From NCBI RefSeq assembly GCF_008386565.1, contig NZ_VUKA01000011.1, positions 1 to 64,000 on the forward strand: a stretch of 64,000 bases of DNA. The letters are read 5' to 3'. Both the position numbers and the translations under genes were made by a program. Under the pieces are notes generated by a model that was not told the DNA's origin, searched no databases, and was given only the letters and a program-made list of their open reading frames with translations. Each line of letters opens with the position of its first letter. The first letter of the stretch is position 1. This document shows, piece by piece, positions 9,133 to 17,574 of the stretch. The DNA comes from Teichococcus oryzae (GTDB taxonomy: Bacteria; Pseudomonadota; Alphaproteobacteria; Acetobacterales; Acetobacteraceae).

Positions 9133-10131
9133 CTATTGCGGCTCGAAATTAGCCAGCTTCAGCAACGCGGCGTTGCGGGCCACATCGGCGGCAATGAAGC
9201 TTTCGATCTCGGGAATGGTTTCGCGCACCGGCTCGAAGCCCTGATCGGCGAGGCGGTGCAACGCCGCCGGCTGGTGCAGCCCCTCGACAATGGCGGCGTT
9301 CAGCCGGGCGGCGATGTCCGGCGGCACGCCGCGCGGCGCCCAGACGCCATACCAGGATTCAAAGGCGAAGTCCGGCAGGCCGGATTCTGCCAGCGTTGGA
9401 AGCTCCGGGGCCAAGGGGCTGCGCCTAGCGGTCGCGATACCGAGGCCCTTGACCTGCCCGCCCCGGATCATCGGCAGCGTTGCGAGGACCGGATCGAACA
9501 TCAGGGGCACATTGCCGGCGGCCACGTCGGTCAACGCCGGCGCGGAGCCGCGATACGGCACTACCTCGATCTGCGTGCCTGCCAGCCGGTTGAACTCGAT
9601 GGATGCGAGATGGCCAGCCGCCCCCAGGGAGGAGGTGGCGAAGGACCAGCGCAGGGGATCGGCCTTGGCGGCGGCAATCACCTCCGCGACGCTGTTCTGC
9701 GGCCGCCTCTTGTCCAGCACCAGAACGCAAGGCCCGCGCGCGGTGCGGGCAATGGGCAGGAAATCGGCCACCGGATCATAGGGCACCGAGCGCATGACCT
9801 GCCGCGCCATCGGATGGATCGAGGCCGATCCCATGATGGTATAACCGTCCGCTGGGGCCTGCAGCACAGCGTGCCCGCCCACGGTGCCGGACCCGCCGGA
9901 GCGGTTCTCGACCACAACCGTGACCCCTAGCCGCTCCTGCAGCACCTGGGCCGCGAGGCGCGCCATGGCATCGGTCGCGGCCCCTGGCGTGTAGGGCACC
10001 ACCATGCGGATGGGGCGGTTCGGCCAGGCGGCTTCCGCATGCAGGGCGGGAGCGGCCAGAAGCGTTGCGGCCGTGGCGCCAAGGCGCAGCACTGCCCTTC
10101 GCGGCAGCGGAAGGGCGGTTCGGATGCTCAT
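9133..10131 (-). CDS. Bug-family (tripartite tricarboxylate transporter) substrate-binding protein
   Basis: A 332-residue periplasmic receptor. The N-terminus has a twin-arginine-like signal (PRRAVLRLG, a hydrophobic run, then APALHAEA). The mature part starts AWPNRPIRMVVPYTPGAATDAMARL, the family's opening motif, followed by VVVENRSGGSGTVGGHAV and YTIMGSA. Bug proteins bind carboxylates or amides for TctAB-type permeases, but no TctA/TctB gene is in the window. Such orphan receptors are abundant in this bacterial group. A 68-residue protein is encoded 11 bases upstream on the same strand and is probably co-transcribed. Confidence 0.92.
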   Translation of the reverse strand: MSIRTALPLPRRAVLRLGATAATLLAAPALHAEAAWPNRPIRMVVPYTPGAATDAMARLAAQVLQERLGVTVVVENRSGGSGTVGGHAVLQAPADGYTIMGSASIHPMARQVMRSVPYDPVADFLPIARTARGPCVLVLDKRRPQNSVAEVIAAAKADPLRWSFATSSLGAAGHLASIEFNRLAGTQIEVVPYRGSAPALTDVAAGNVPLMFDPVLATLPMIRGGQVKGLGIATARRSPLAPELPTLAESGLPDFAFESWYGVWAPRGVPPDIAARLNAAIVEGLHQPAALHRLADQGFEPVRETIPEIESFIAADVARNAALLKLANFEPQ

Positions 10132-10142
10132 GGCGGCGCTGC

Positions 10143-10349
10143 CTAGTGCGTGGAAGGGATCTGGTTGTGCTGCCGGGCGCGCTCAACCACCAGCCGGGCC
10201 ACCCGCGTGGCCTCGGCAGGGGTGGGGAAGCTGGCGCCGTCAAGATCATCCACCACAGGGTCGATGGCCTTGAAGTGCCAGCCCTGGGGGCCTGCCACGG
10301 CAACCCCGACAAAGCGGCCGCCAATGTCGACGGGACGGGAAGCGATCAT
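10143..10349 (-). CDS. Small hypothetical protein (68 residues)
   Basis: A 68-residue protein with no signal peptide or membrane segment. It reads MIASRPVDIGGRFVGVA, then GWHFKAIDPVVDDLDG, and ends in a helix-like stretch ATRVARLVVERARQHNQ. The strand-rich first half and final helix suggest a compact folded unit. The case for a real gene is its normal composition, a start clear of other genes, and its stop only 11 bases before the Bug receptor start, which implies an operon. I do not recognise a named family. Confidence 0.6.
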   Translation of the reverse strand: MIASRPVDIGGRFVGVAVAGPQGWHFKAIDPVVDDLDGASFPTPAEATRVARLVVERARQHNQIPSTH

Positions 10350-10624
10350 GTTCCGGATACTCCAGGCGGCATTCTACACCGCCAAATCGTCAATCTGAAT
10401 GAGGATGCTGAGTGTCTGGGCGCATCAACAGTTCCGCATTCGGTTCGTGAAAGGAGCATCCGGCCCATCGTCGGCCGGACAAGGCACCAGGCCATGGCGC
10501 TTTAGCGTTTGGTGTCGCGGTGCAAGCTGCATCATTCAAATCCCCGCGGAGTGACCATCACTCGTCTTGGAGACGGCAATTCAGCACGTTTTGACATGGT
10601 TTAAAAGGATAAACGCGGTGTATT

Positions 10625-11821
10625 CTAGTGTTTATCATTCTGCTCATGTTCGAGGCGGGTTTCGGGCATGGCAAACGCCGCCAGCAGAGTGCAAAGCAGG
10701 CCGATCCCGCCCAGCAAGGCAAAGGCCGCGGCAGGGCTGCTCAGGGACGACACCAACCCGGCCAGGCTGTTGCTGATCGTCGCGCCGACACCGACGGCCA
10801 GCCCGAACAGGCCCATGCAAAGATTGAACCGGTTGTTGCGGCGCGTCAGGTCGGAAGCCAGCAGTGGCAGCATGACGTTCAACGTGGCGGCGCTCAGCCC
10901 GTCCAGCGCCTGGATCAGGATCAAGGTGTAAGGCTCCTCCACCAGGGCCAGCAGCGCACCGCGCAGCGGCAGCATGCTGAAGCCCAGGATCAGGACGATA
11001 CGCCGCCCGCGCTGTTGCGCGAGCCTCCCGACCCAGGGCGAGATCGTGGCCACCACCAGCTGCGGCACAACCAGGCAGGCGGCGATGATCAGATTGGCTT
11101 CCTCGCCCGCCGCACGGGTGACGGCCACCCCGGCGAGCGGCAGCATGGCGGCGTTGGAAAGGGTGAACAGCATGGCGCACCCTGCGAACACCAGAATGCC
11201 CCGCTCCTTCAGCAGGTCGAGCAGCCGTCCGTCCACGGCCTTCTTCTGCGGCCGCACCACATGCATGTCCTCGGCCCGGATGCGCATCAAAGAGACCAGG
11301 CTCGGCAAGGTCAGGGCCGCCGTCAGCCAGAACACCGAGGCCGGCGAGACATAGGTGCCGATCAGCCCCATCACCCCGGCGGCGACGGCGCCACCCAGCG
11401 AAGCGTAGCGGGCGTTCCGCCCCAGCCTTTCGCCCAGCGCCTCCCGCCCCACCAGCGCCAGGCTGATGGCCGCAATGGAAGGATTGAGCACGCAGCTGGC
11501 AAAGCCATGCAGAACCTCGGAGGCCAGCACCGGCAGCCGGGAAGGAAAGGCCGCCAGAAGCACGGCGGACAGGGCGATGGCGGACAGCGCCAGCAGCGCC
11601 ATGCGGCGCTTGTCGCGGACCGCATCCACCAGCATGCCGGCCGGCACCTGGCTCAGCATGGTGGTCAGGGTGCCGAGGCTGAGGGCGAAGCCGATCTGCA
11701 CCTCGGTCCAGGCCTGCGTGGTGAGGTAAACCGCGACAAAAGGGCCGAAGCCTGTTTGCACATCGGCCACGAAGAAGTTGAGCCAATCCAGGCTGCGGCG
11801 ACTGCGCCGGGAGGGAATCAT
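10625..11821 (-). CDS. Major facilitator superfamily transporter
   Basis: An MFS permease of about 398 residues with roughly 12 predicted membrane helices. The loop between helices 2 and 3 reads GMLVDAVRDKRRM, the usual MFS GxxxDRxGRR-like motif. The second half repeats it weakly as WVGRLAQQRGRR. The start at 11821 begins MIPSRRSRRSLDWLNFF and lies seven bases after the stop of the PRC-barrel gene; a longer reading would overlap that gene. Families with this pattern export drugs or small organic molecules, but the substrate is unknown. It ends in a 275-base intergenic region that holds no gene I can support. Confidence 0.88.
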   Translation of the reverse strand: MIPSRRSRRSLDWLNFFVADVQTGFGPFVAVYLTTQAWTEVQIGFALSLGTLTTMLSQVPAGMLVDAVRDKRRMALLALSAIALSAVLLAAFPSRLPVLASEVLHGFASCVLNPSIAAISLALVGREALGERLGRNARYASLGGAVAAGVMGLIGTYVSPASVFWLTAALTLPSLVSLMRIRAEDMHVVRPQKKAVDGRLLDLLKERGILVFAGCAMLFTLSNAAMLPLAGVAVTRAAGEEANLIIAACLVVPQLVVATISPWVGRLAQQRGRRIVLILGFSMLPLRGALLALVEEPYTLILIQALDGLSAATLNVMLPLLASDLTRRNNRFNLCMGLFGLAVGVGATISNSLAGLVSSLSSPAAAFALLGGIGLLCTLLAAFAMPETRLEHEQNDKH

Positions 11822-11828
11822 GCGGTTG

Positions 11829-12302
11829 TCATCCAGGGGGCGCGGGCGCGGTGGCCAGCACGGCATCTTCCCCGTCACGGTGCTCGGGGAAGTTCTTGAG
11901 CTGATCCCGGGTAAGGCCCAGGGTGATGCTCCCCTTGTTGAAGCTCAGCATGGACCAGGAGACGCCGAGGCGGCGCTTCCCGACGCCGAGAAAGCCGCCA
12001 TAGTCCAGCACGATGCCCACCGCCTTGCCTTCGGTATCCACCAGAACATTGACGATCTGGCCGACAACCATGCCACTGACGCCCTTCACATCCGCGCCCA
12101 GGATCCGCCGCACTGTATCGCGCGGCACGATCTCGCGGCCCGCGGGCGGCAGCGGAGCCTCACTGGCGGGCGGTGCCTCCACAGGCGGCGGAGCCTCCGC
12201 CGGCGCTTCCTCGGTGGACGGGGCTGGCGCCGCCGCCACCAGCGGCAGGGCCAGCAGGGCCAGCCACCGGATATCAGACATGCGGCGATTCGAAGTCATC
12301 AT
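11829..12302 (-). CDS. Secreted or membrane-anchored PRC-barrel domain protein
   Basis: A 157-residue protein with a short signal-like segment (IRWLALLALPLVAAAPA), then a Pro/Ala/Glu-rich linker, then a PRC-barrel domain: GADVKGVSGMVVGQIVNVLV, followed by GKAVGIVLDYGGFLGVGKRR. The final part, LGLTRDQLKNFPEH, matches the usual end of these domains. PRC-barrel proteins are found in RNA processing and in photosynthetic or envelope contexts; this secreted version has no assigned role. The start at 12302 (tandem ATGs, GGGAG upstream) excludes an N-terminal extension lying in non-coding sequence. It precedes the MFS gene by seven bases, so the two are probably one transcript. Confidence 0.83.
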   Translation of the reverse strand: MMTSNRRMSDIRWLALLALPLVAAAPAPSTEEAPAEAPPPVEAPPASEAPLPPAGREIVPRDTVRRILGADVKGVSGMVVGQIVNVLVDTEGKAVGIVLDYGGFLGVGKRRLGVSWSMLSFNKGSITLGLTRDQLKNFPEHRDGEDAVLATAPAPPG

Positions 12303-12584
12303 GAACAGCACTCCCGCAGGGCCGTGGCGCGATTTGCTGCGGTGCAGAAACGCAGTCGCGGCGAACTTCCCCGTCACCGGCGTAACGGCCCGCATCCCGG
12401 TAAGTTTGGCGGGTTTACGGCGACAAGGCATGCTGCCGATGCGGCCTGGGTGCAGCGATCTCGGCAAGCCTGACGATGCGTTCTCGCCACAGCAAGCAAT
12501 TTCCACGGGCTTGCCTTCAGGAAGGACTTCACGGCGGCCACCGGCTGTGCTTTGGCTACGGCGCAGACTCCGAAAGGCGAGACC

Positions 12585-12899
12585 ATGTCGAAAAAGTTCC
12601 TGGCCGACACCATCCAGAAGTCCATCGAGATCACCGGCGTTGGCGCGACCGCCCTGGCCGGCGACATCATCGAGGCCATCAAAGCCGAGATCGTTCAGAC
12701 CGGTCGCTTCACCATCCCGGAATTCGGCGCTTTCTCGGTGCGGGAAACCCCGAAGCGCACGGCGATGAACCCGCGCACCGGCGAGAAGGTGGCGGTGAAG
12801 GCCGGCGCCACGGTGCGCTTCAAGCCTTCCCCTGCGCTGCGTGAAGCCGCCCATGCCGCGCTGAAGAAGAGCAAGCGCAAGGCCGCGAAGGGCGGCTGA
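12585..12899 (+). CDS. HU/IHF-family DNA-binding protein
   Basis: A 104-residue nucleoid protein. The dimerisation helices lead into FTIPEFGAFSVRETPKRTAMNPRTGEKV, the beta-arm with the Arg-Asn-Pro tip (MNPRTGE) that intercalates into the minor groove. A basic Lys/Arg tail (KKSKRKAAKGG) follows. The N-terminal TIQKSIEITGVGATALAGDII is more divergent than in standard HU, so this is probably an accessory copy. The ATG at 12585 is preceded by AAGG about eight bases upstream; a TTG 33 bases earlier is possible but less likely. It is divergent from the PRC-barrel gene across 282 bases and convergent with the chemosensory operon, only 11 bases away. Confidence 0.92.
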   Translation: MSKKFLADTIQKSIEITGVGATALAGDIIEAIKAEIVQTGRFTIPEFGAFSVRETPKRTAMNPRTGEKVAVKAGATVRFKPSPALREAAHAALKKSKRKAAKGG

Positions 12900-12910
12900 G
12901 CCGGCAGGCC

Positions 12911-14767
12911 TCAGCGGGCTGGCAGGAGCAGGGCAATCTGTTCCGCCAGCTCACCCCGCCGGAACGGCTTGCGCAGCAGCGGATAGTTCGCCGGCAGGCC
13001 GCCGGCATCGGCATAGCCGCTCAATAGCAGGATCGGCAAACCGGGCCGCCGCATGCGGGCATGGTCGGCCAGCTTCCGTCCATCCATCCCTGGCATCATC
13101 ACATCAGTGATCATCAGGTCGATGCCGGGCTGCGCTTCCAGCAAAGCCAGGGCGGATTGCGCATCGGGCGCCGCAAGGCTCTGGTGGCCCAGTTCACCCA
13201 GGATGGTCACGGTGATCCCGCGAACATCGGCGTCGTCATCCACCACCAGGATCTGCAACGGCCGGGCAGGCTGCCTTGCCGGCTCCCGCATGGGCGGCGT
13301 GGCTTCCGCTGGCGCCAGCGCGCGGGGCAGCAACATCTCAACCGTGGTTCCCTCGCCTTCGCGGCTGCGGATGATGGTGGTGCCGCCGGATTGCCGTGTC
13401 AGGCCATAGACCATCGACAGGCCCAGCCCCGTCCCACGTCCGACTTCCTTGGTGGTGAAGAAGGGCTCGAAGGCTTGCGACACGACCTCGGGCGGCATGC
13501 CGGTTCCGGTGTCGGCCACGGCCACGGCCACATAGTCGCCGGCGGGAAGGTCCGGCAGCTCATCCTGCGCCAGCGTCAGGTTCCGGGTGGTCAGGGTGAT
13601 CCGGCCACCCTCCGGCATGGCATCGCGGCTGTTGATGCACAGATTCAGCAAGGCAAGCCCGAGTTGCTCGGGATCGGCCATGGCCGCATGAAGGCCGGGA
13701 TCGAGCTGCTGATGCAGCACAACATGGTCTCCCAGGCTGCGCAGCAGCAGATCCTCCATCTCGGTGACCAGCCGGTTCACATCGCTCGGGCGGGGCTGCA
13801 GCTGGCGCTTGCGGCTGAAACTCAGCAGCCGCTTCGTCAGCGCAGAGCCACGCTCGGCCGCGGCCACGGCGTTGCTGATCATCCGGCTTTGGCGCGGATG
13901 CGGCAGATCGCTGGCCGCCAGCAATTCCAGGCTGCCCAGGATGGCGGTGAGCAGGTTGTTGAAGTCATGCGCCACCCCGCCCGCCATGGTGCCGAGGGCC
14001 TGCATCTTCTCCGCCTGATGCAGCCTTTCCTGCATCTGGCGCTGTTCGGTGATGTCATGCTCAAGGGTGGCGAGATGGGTGATGCGGCCACCGGCATCGC
14101 GGATCGGGATGCGCACGACGCGCAGCCAGTGCAGGCCGCCAGCATGGGAACGTTGCTCCACCTGCTCGACCTGACGGCCCTCATCGACCGCCGCTTGTTC
14201 CTCCGCCGAAAGCGCCTCGACATGACCCATGAGGGCTTCCGGGGTGCCGCCCAGCAATGCCGCCTTGGCCGCGTTCATGCGTGTGAAGCGGCCTTCCAGA
14301 TCCTTGAAGAACACCACGTCGCTAGTGGAATCCATCAGGCCGCGCAACAGCGCCCGTTCCATGTCCAGCGCACGGGCCAGGCGGAAGCGTTGCACAGCGC
14401 TGCGCACCATGCTCAGCAGGGCCATCGGCTCCCAGGGCTTCGGCGCGTAGCCCGCGATGCGGCCCCGGTTCACCGCGCTGATCACCGCCTCCAGATCGGC
14501 ATAGCCGGTCAGCAGCAGCGCCTCGGCCGCGCAGACCTCCCGCGCCTGTGCCAGAAAGGCATCTCCCGTCATGCCGGGCATGCGCTGGTCGGAGATGATC
14601 ACCTCGACCTGCGGCTCGCCAGGCAGCATCGCCAGCGCCTCGGCGCCCGAATGCGCGGTCAGCACGCGGAACTCGTCTTCCAGCAGATCCGCGAGAGCTA
14701 CCAGGATTTCCGCCTCGTCATCGACGAGCAAAAGCGTCGCGCGGTGGTCGGACAGGGTCTGCACCAT
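12911..14767 (-). CDS. Hybrid histidine kinase: REC-PAS-HisKA-HATPase-REC
   Basis: A 618-residue soluble hybrid kinase, the last gene of the chemosensory operon. It opens with a receiver domain (LLLVDDEAE; phosphoacceptor Asp60 in IISDQRMPGMTG) followed by PAS (FFKDLEGRFTRMNAA to LATLEHDIT). The HisKA box is GTMAGGVAHDFNNLLTAIL, with His267, and HATPase blocks NLCINSRDAMPEGG and GRGTGLGLSMVYGL follow. A C-terminal receiver has Asp555 in MITDVMMPGMDGRK. Both receivers keep their acidic pair, Asp and Lys. It abuts the upstream double-receiver kinase without a gap. The layout suggests phosphate enters at the first receiver and leaves through the second; that direction is inferred. Confidence 0.92.
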   Translation of the reverse strand: MVQTLSDHRATLLLVDDEAEILVALADLLEDEFRVLTAHSGAEALAMLPGEPQVEVIISDQRMPGMTGDAFLAQAREVCAAEALLLTGYADLEAVISAVNRGRIAGYAPKPWEPMALLSMVRSAVQRFRLARALDMERALLRGLMDSTSDVVFFKDLEGRFTRMNAAKAALLGGTPEALMGHVEALSAEEQAAVDEGRQVEQVEQRSHAGGLHWLRVVRIPIRDAGGRITHLATLEHDITEQRQMQERLHQAEKMQALGTMAGGVAHDFNNLLTAILGSLELLAASDLPHPRQSRMISNAVAAAERGSALTKRLLSFSRKRQLQPRPSDVNRLVTEMEDLLLRSLGDHVVLHQQLDPGLHAAMADPEQLGLALLNLCINSRDAMPEGGRITLTTRNLTLAQDELPDLPAGDYVAVAVADTGTGMPPEVVSQAFEPFFTTKEVGRGTGLGLSMVYGLTRQSGGTTIIRSREGEGTTVEMLLPRALAPAEATPPMREPARQPARPLQILVVDDDADVRGITVTILGELGHQSLAAPDAQSALALLEAQPGIDLMITDVMMPGMDGRKLADHARMRRPGLPILLLSGYADAGGLPANYPLLRKPFRRGELAEQIALLLPAR

Positions 14768-16504
14768 TCAGATCTTCAGATTGACGGGAATGGTTATCAT
14801 GAAACAGGCACCGCCGTCAGCGCCCTCGCCCACGGCAATGGTGCCGCCATGGGCCTGAATGACATTGTAGGCAATGGCCAGGCCGAGGCCGGTGCCCGCG
14901 CCCACCGGCTTCGTGGTAAAGAAGGGCTCGAAGACACGGTCCCGCATCTCGGCGGGAATCCCGGGGCCGCTGTCGCTGATGGCGATCCGGTAAGTGTCGG
15001 CATCGCTCTCGGTGTGGATGATGATCCGGCCACGCCCTTCGATGGCGTCGGCCGCGTTGCTCAGGATGTTCATCACCACCTGATTGAGCAGGGCGGGCGA
15101 GCAATGCAGGTCGGCCACAGCCTCGAAACGGCGCTCCACCACGATGCGCTCGCCCATCTTGTGGGCCAGCAGGGCCAGAACCGTTTCCACCGCGTCGGGG
15201 ACGTTGACCCGCTGGAACACGTCATCGGTGCGGGAGAATTTGCGCAGCCCCGCCACCAGCTCCTCGATCCGCCGCAGGCCCAGCCTCATCGACCGTGAGC
15301 GGTTCAGTGCCTTGTCGAGCAGGGGCTGCGCCGCCGCTTCGGAAGGCAGCACCGACTGCATCTGGTCGAGCAGGCGCTCCACGGTGCGTTGATGCGCCAG
15401 GATGAAAGCCAGGGGATTGTTGATCTCATGCGCGATCCCGGCCACCAGTTCGCCCAGCGAGGCCATCTTGGCCGATTGCACAAGCTTGGTCTGGGTATCG
15501 AGGAGCTGGCGATTGGCATCCTCCAGCTCGGCATTGGCCCGCGCCAGCGCCTCGGCCAGGGCGGCCTTGGCTTGCGCGGCCGCGGCCTCGGCCCGGGCCC
15601 GCTGAATGGAGTTTTCGCGTTCGCGGATCTCCTCCGCGAGACGGCGATCCTCGTCCTGCAGCATCTTGCGGCGCAGCGCGGCGCGGATGCGCATCGTCAG
15701 CAATTTGGGCTCGGCGACGCCGGGCACCATGTCATCGGCACCGGCCTCGAAGACGTGCGACAAGGTTTCCCGCTCAGCCGCGCTGTCAGTGCCGATCGCG
15801 ATGATCTGGAAACCCGCCGAGCCGGTGGCCAGCGTCGCCGTCGCGCCGCGCAACGCGTTTAGGCGGGCGCAAACCGCCGTTCCGTCATAGGTGGTGCTCA
15901 GCACGTTGACCAGCACGCAGTCCCATTCAAGCGGCCGGACTCCAGCCAGTTCCAGGCCCGCTTCCGCATCCGGCTCGGCACGGACCACATAGCCTTCGCG
16001 TGCCAGCAGGCCGGTCAGATAGGCGCGGAACGTGGCGCTGTCATCGATCACCAGGATGTTGGCGCGGCGGAACGCCGTGCTGCCGCCGCCATGTTCCCCG
16101 GCCGAAGTGGCGGCACGGCGGCGCAGCAGGGCCTTGATGCGCAACAGCAGCAGGTCGCGGTCAGCAGATTTCGGCACATAGGCGTCGGCGCCGCTTTCCA
16201 GCCCCTGCAGTTCCAGATCGCCCTCCCGCGCCTCGGTCAGCATCAGAACCGGGATGGCGCGGGTCCGGCTGTTCAGCCGGATCTGCCGCGCTAACTCATC
16301 CCCATTCATACCCGGCAGGTGGAAGTCCACGATCACCAAGGCAGGCAGCGCCTCGTTCAAGGCCTCCAGCGCCAGTTCGGCCGTGCCGGCGCAGGCGACG
16401 CTGAACCCTTCCCGTTCCAGCAGGCGGCGCATCTGCAGGGCCTGGGTTTCGGAATCCTCCACCAGCAGCAGCGAGGTGCCGGGCGGAACGGGCGGCCCGG
16501 TCAT
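14768..16504 (-). CDS. CheS3-like kinase with two N-terminal receivers (second one degenerate)
   Basis: A 578-residue soluble protein: REC1 (LLLVEDSE; Asp60 in [12 protein letters not shown]; Lys in YVPKSADRD), REC2 (LVIDDSATF), a coiled coil (~285-340), HisKA ([20 protein letters not shown], His359) and HATPase ([25 protein letters not shown]). In REC2 the phosphoacceptor position is Asn200 ([13 protein letters not shown]) and the usual Lys is absent ([10 protein letters not shown]), so it should not be phosphorylated in the standard way. Two receivers in front of a kinase is the layout of CheS3, which works with the CheA3 hybrid in Rhodospirillum centenum. It overlaps cheB by four bases and is followed directly by a second hybrid kinase. 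Confidence 0.9.
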   Translation of the reverse strand: MTGPPVPPGTSLLLVEDSETQALQMRRLLEREGFSVACAGTAELALEALNEALPALVIVDFHLPGMNGDELARQIRLNSRTRAIPVLMLTEAREGDLELQGLESGADAYVPKSADRDLLLLRIKALLRRRAATSAGEHGGGSTAFRRANILVIDDSATFRAYLTGLLAREGYVVRAEPDAEAGLELAGVRPLEWDCVLVNVLSTTYDGTAVCARLNALRGATATLATGSAGFQIIAIGTDSAAERETLSHVFEAGADDMVPGVAEPKLLTMRIRAALRRKMLQDEDRRLAEEIRERENSIQRARAEAAAAQAKAALAEALARANAELEDANRQLLDTQTKLVQSAKMASLGELVAGIAHEINNPLAFILAHQRTVERLLDQMQSVLPSEAAAQPLLDKALNRSRSMRLGLRRIEELVAGLRKFSRTDDVFQRVNVPDAVETVLALLAHKMGERIVVERRFEAVADLHCSPALLNQVVMNILSNAADAIEGRGRIIIHTESDADTYRIAISDSGPGIPAEMRDRVFEPFFTTKPVGAGTGLGLAIAYNVIQAHGGTIAVGEGADGGACFMITIPVNLKI

Positions 16505-17574
16505 CGCCCACCCTCCTGCGCCAGGCTGAGGAGCCTCGGCCCGATCAGCGGCAAGGGCAGGCTCATGGAGGACCCGCCCATGCGGACCGCGGCGGCGGGC
16601 ATCCCGTACACCACGGTGGTGCTTTCATGCTCGGTCACGGTCACGGCGCCCGCCCTGCGCATGGCCAGCAGCCCAGCGGCACCATCCTCGCCCATGCCGG
16701 TCAGCAGCACGCCGAGGCCCTGCGGCCCGGCCGTTTCCGCGACGGATTCGAACAAGCGCGTGGCGGAAGGGCGCTGGCTGCCAAGCGGCGGCTCGCCGCT
16801 GATGCGCAGGATGCCGCCGGGCGCGAGAAGCAGATGGCGATCGCCGGGCGCCACATGGACACGGCCGGGACGCGGGCGCTCGCCATCCTGCGCCAGCGCC
16901 ACCCGCAACGGGACCAGGCCATCAAGCCAGGAAGCGAAGCCTTCCATGAAGGGGCTTCCCATGTGCTGCACCAGCAGCACCGGAAGCGGAAAATCCGCCG
17001 GCAGGGCGCCGAGCACCTGCGCAAGGGCGGGCGGCCCTCCCGTGGATGCGGCGATCGCGAGGATGGAGGGCGGCATGCGCGGCACGGCCGGCAGGGGCGA
17101 GGACGCGACGGGGCGGGAGATTCCCGGGCCGCGGCGCCGTATCACCGGCACCTGGCTCATGATGAACAATTGCGTGCAGATCGTCTTGGCGATGCGGTCA
17201 TAGCCACCGGTCTCGGTGCCGACCGGTTTTTCCACAACCGAAAGGGCGCCGGCTCGGAGCGCATTCATGGAAATGCGCAGCGCCGCATCCTCGACGCTGT
17301 CAGCGATCACCACGATCGGGGTGGGCTGCTCGGCCATGATCCGGCGCGTCGCCTCCAGCCCGTCCATGCCAGGTAGGCGGATATCCATCGAGATCACATC
17401 GGGCCGTATGCGCGGCAATTCCTGCAATGCGTCCTCGGCGGACGCCACGGCCGCCACCAGCTGCAGCCGCGGATCGCGCGAAACGATATGGGCCAGAAGG
17501 CGGCGCACCACGAGGGAGTCCTCGACGATCATCACGCGCACCGCCTCGGGCACGGCTCGGCTGGCAGGGTTCAC
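16501..17574 (-). CDS. cheB: Chemotaxis response regulator protein-glutamate methylesterase CheB
   Basis: A 357-residue CheB. The N-terminal receiver has VMIVEDS and phosphoacceptor Asp64 in VISMDIRLPGMDG, with Lys in VVEKPVG. A linker follows, then the methylesterase domain with the catalytic triad Ser177 (AIAASTGGPP), His204 (LVQHMGSPF) and Asp297 (LTGMGEDGAAG). It removes methyl groups, or deamidates glutamines, on receptor adaptation helices, opposing the CheR of the same operon. The start is GTG within a GTGA overlap with the cheA stop, and the gene's own stop overlaps the next ATG by four bases. Coupled translation of cheA, cheB and the hybrid kinase is therefore expected. Confidence 0.96.
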   Translation of the reverse strand: MNPASRAVPEAVRVMIVEDSLVVRRLLAHIVSRDPRLQLVAAVASAEDALQELPRIRPDVISMDIRLPGMDGLEATRRIMAEQPTPIVVIADSVEDAALRISMNALRAGALSVVEKPVGTETGGYDRIAKTICTQLFIMSQVPVIRRRGPGISRPVASSPLPAVPRMPPSILAIAASTGGPPALAQVLGALPADFPLPVLLVQHMGSPFMEGFASWLDGLVPLRVALAQDGERPRPGRVHVAPGDRHLLLAPGGILRISGEPPLGSQRPSATRLFESVAETAGPQGLGVLLTGMGEDGAAGLLAMRRAGAVTVTEHESTTVVYGMPAAAVRMGGSSMSLPLPLIGPRLLSLAQEGGR

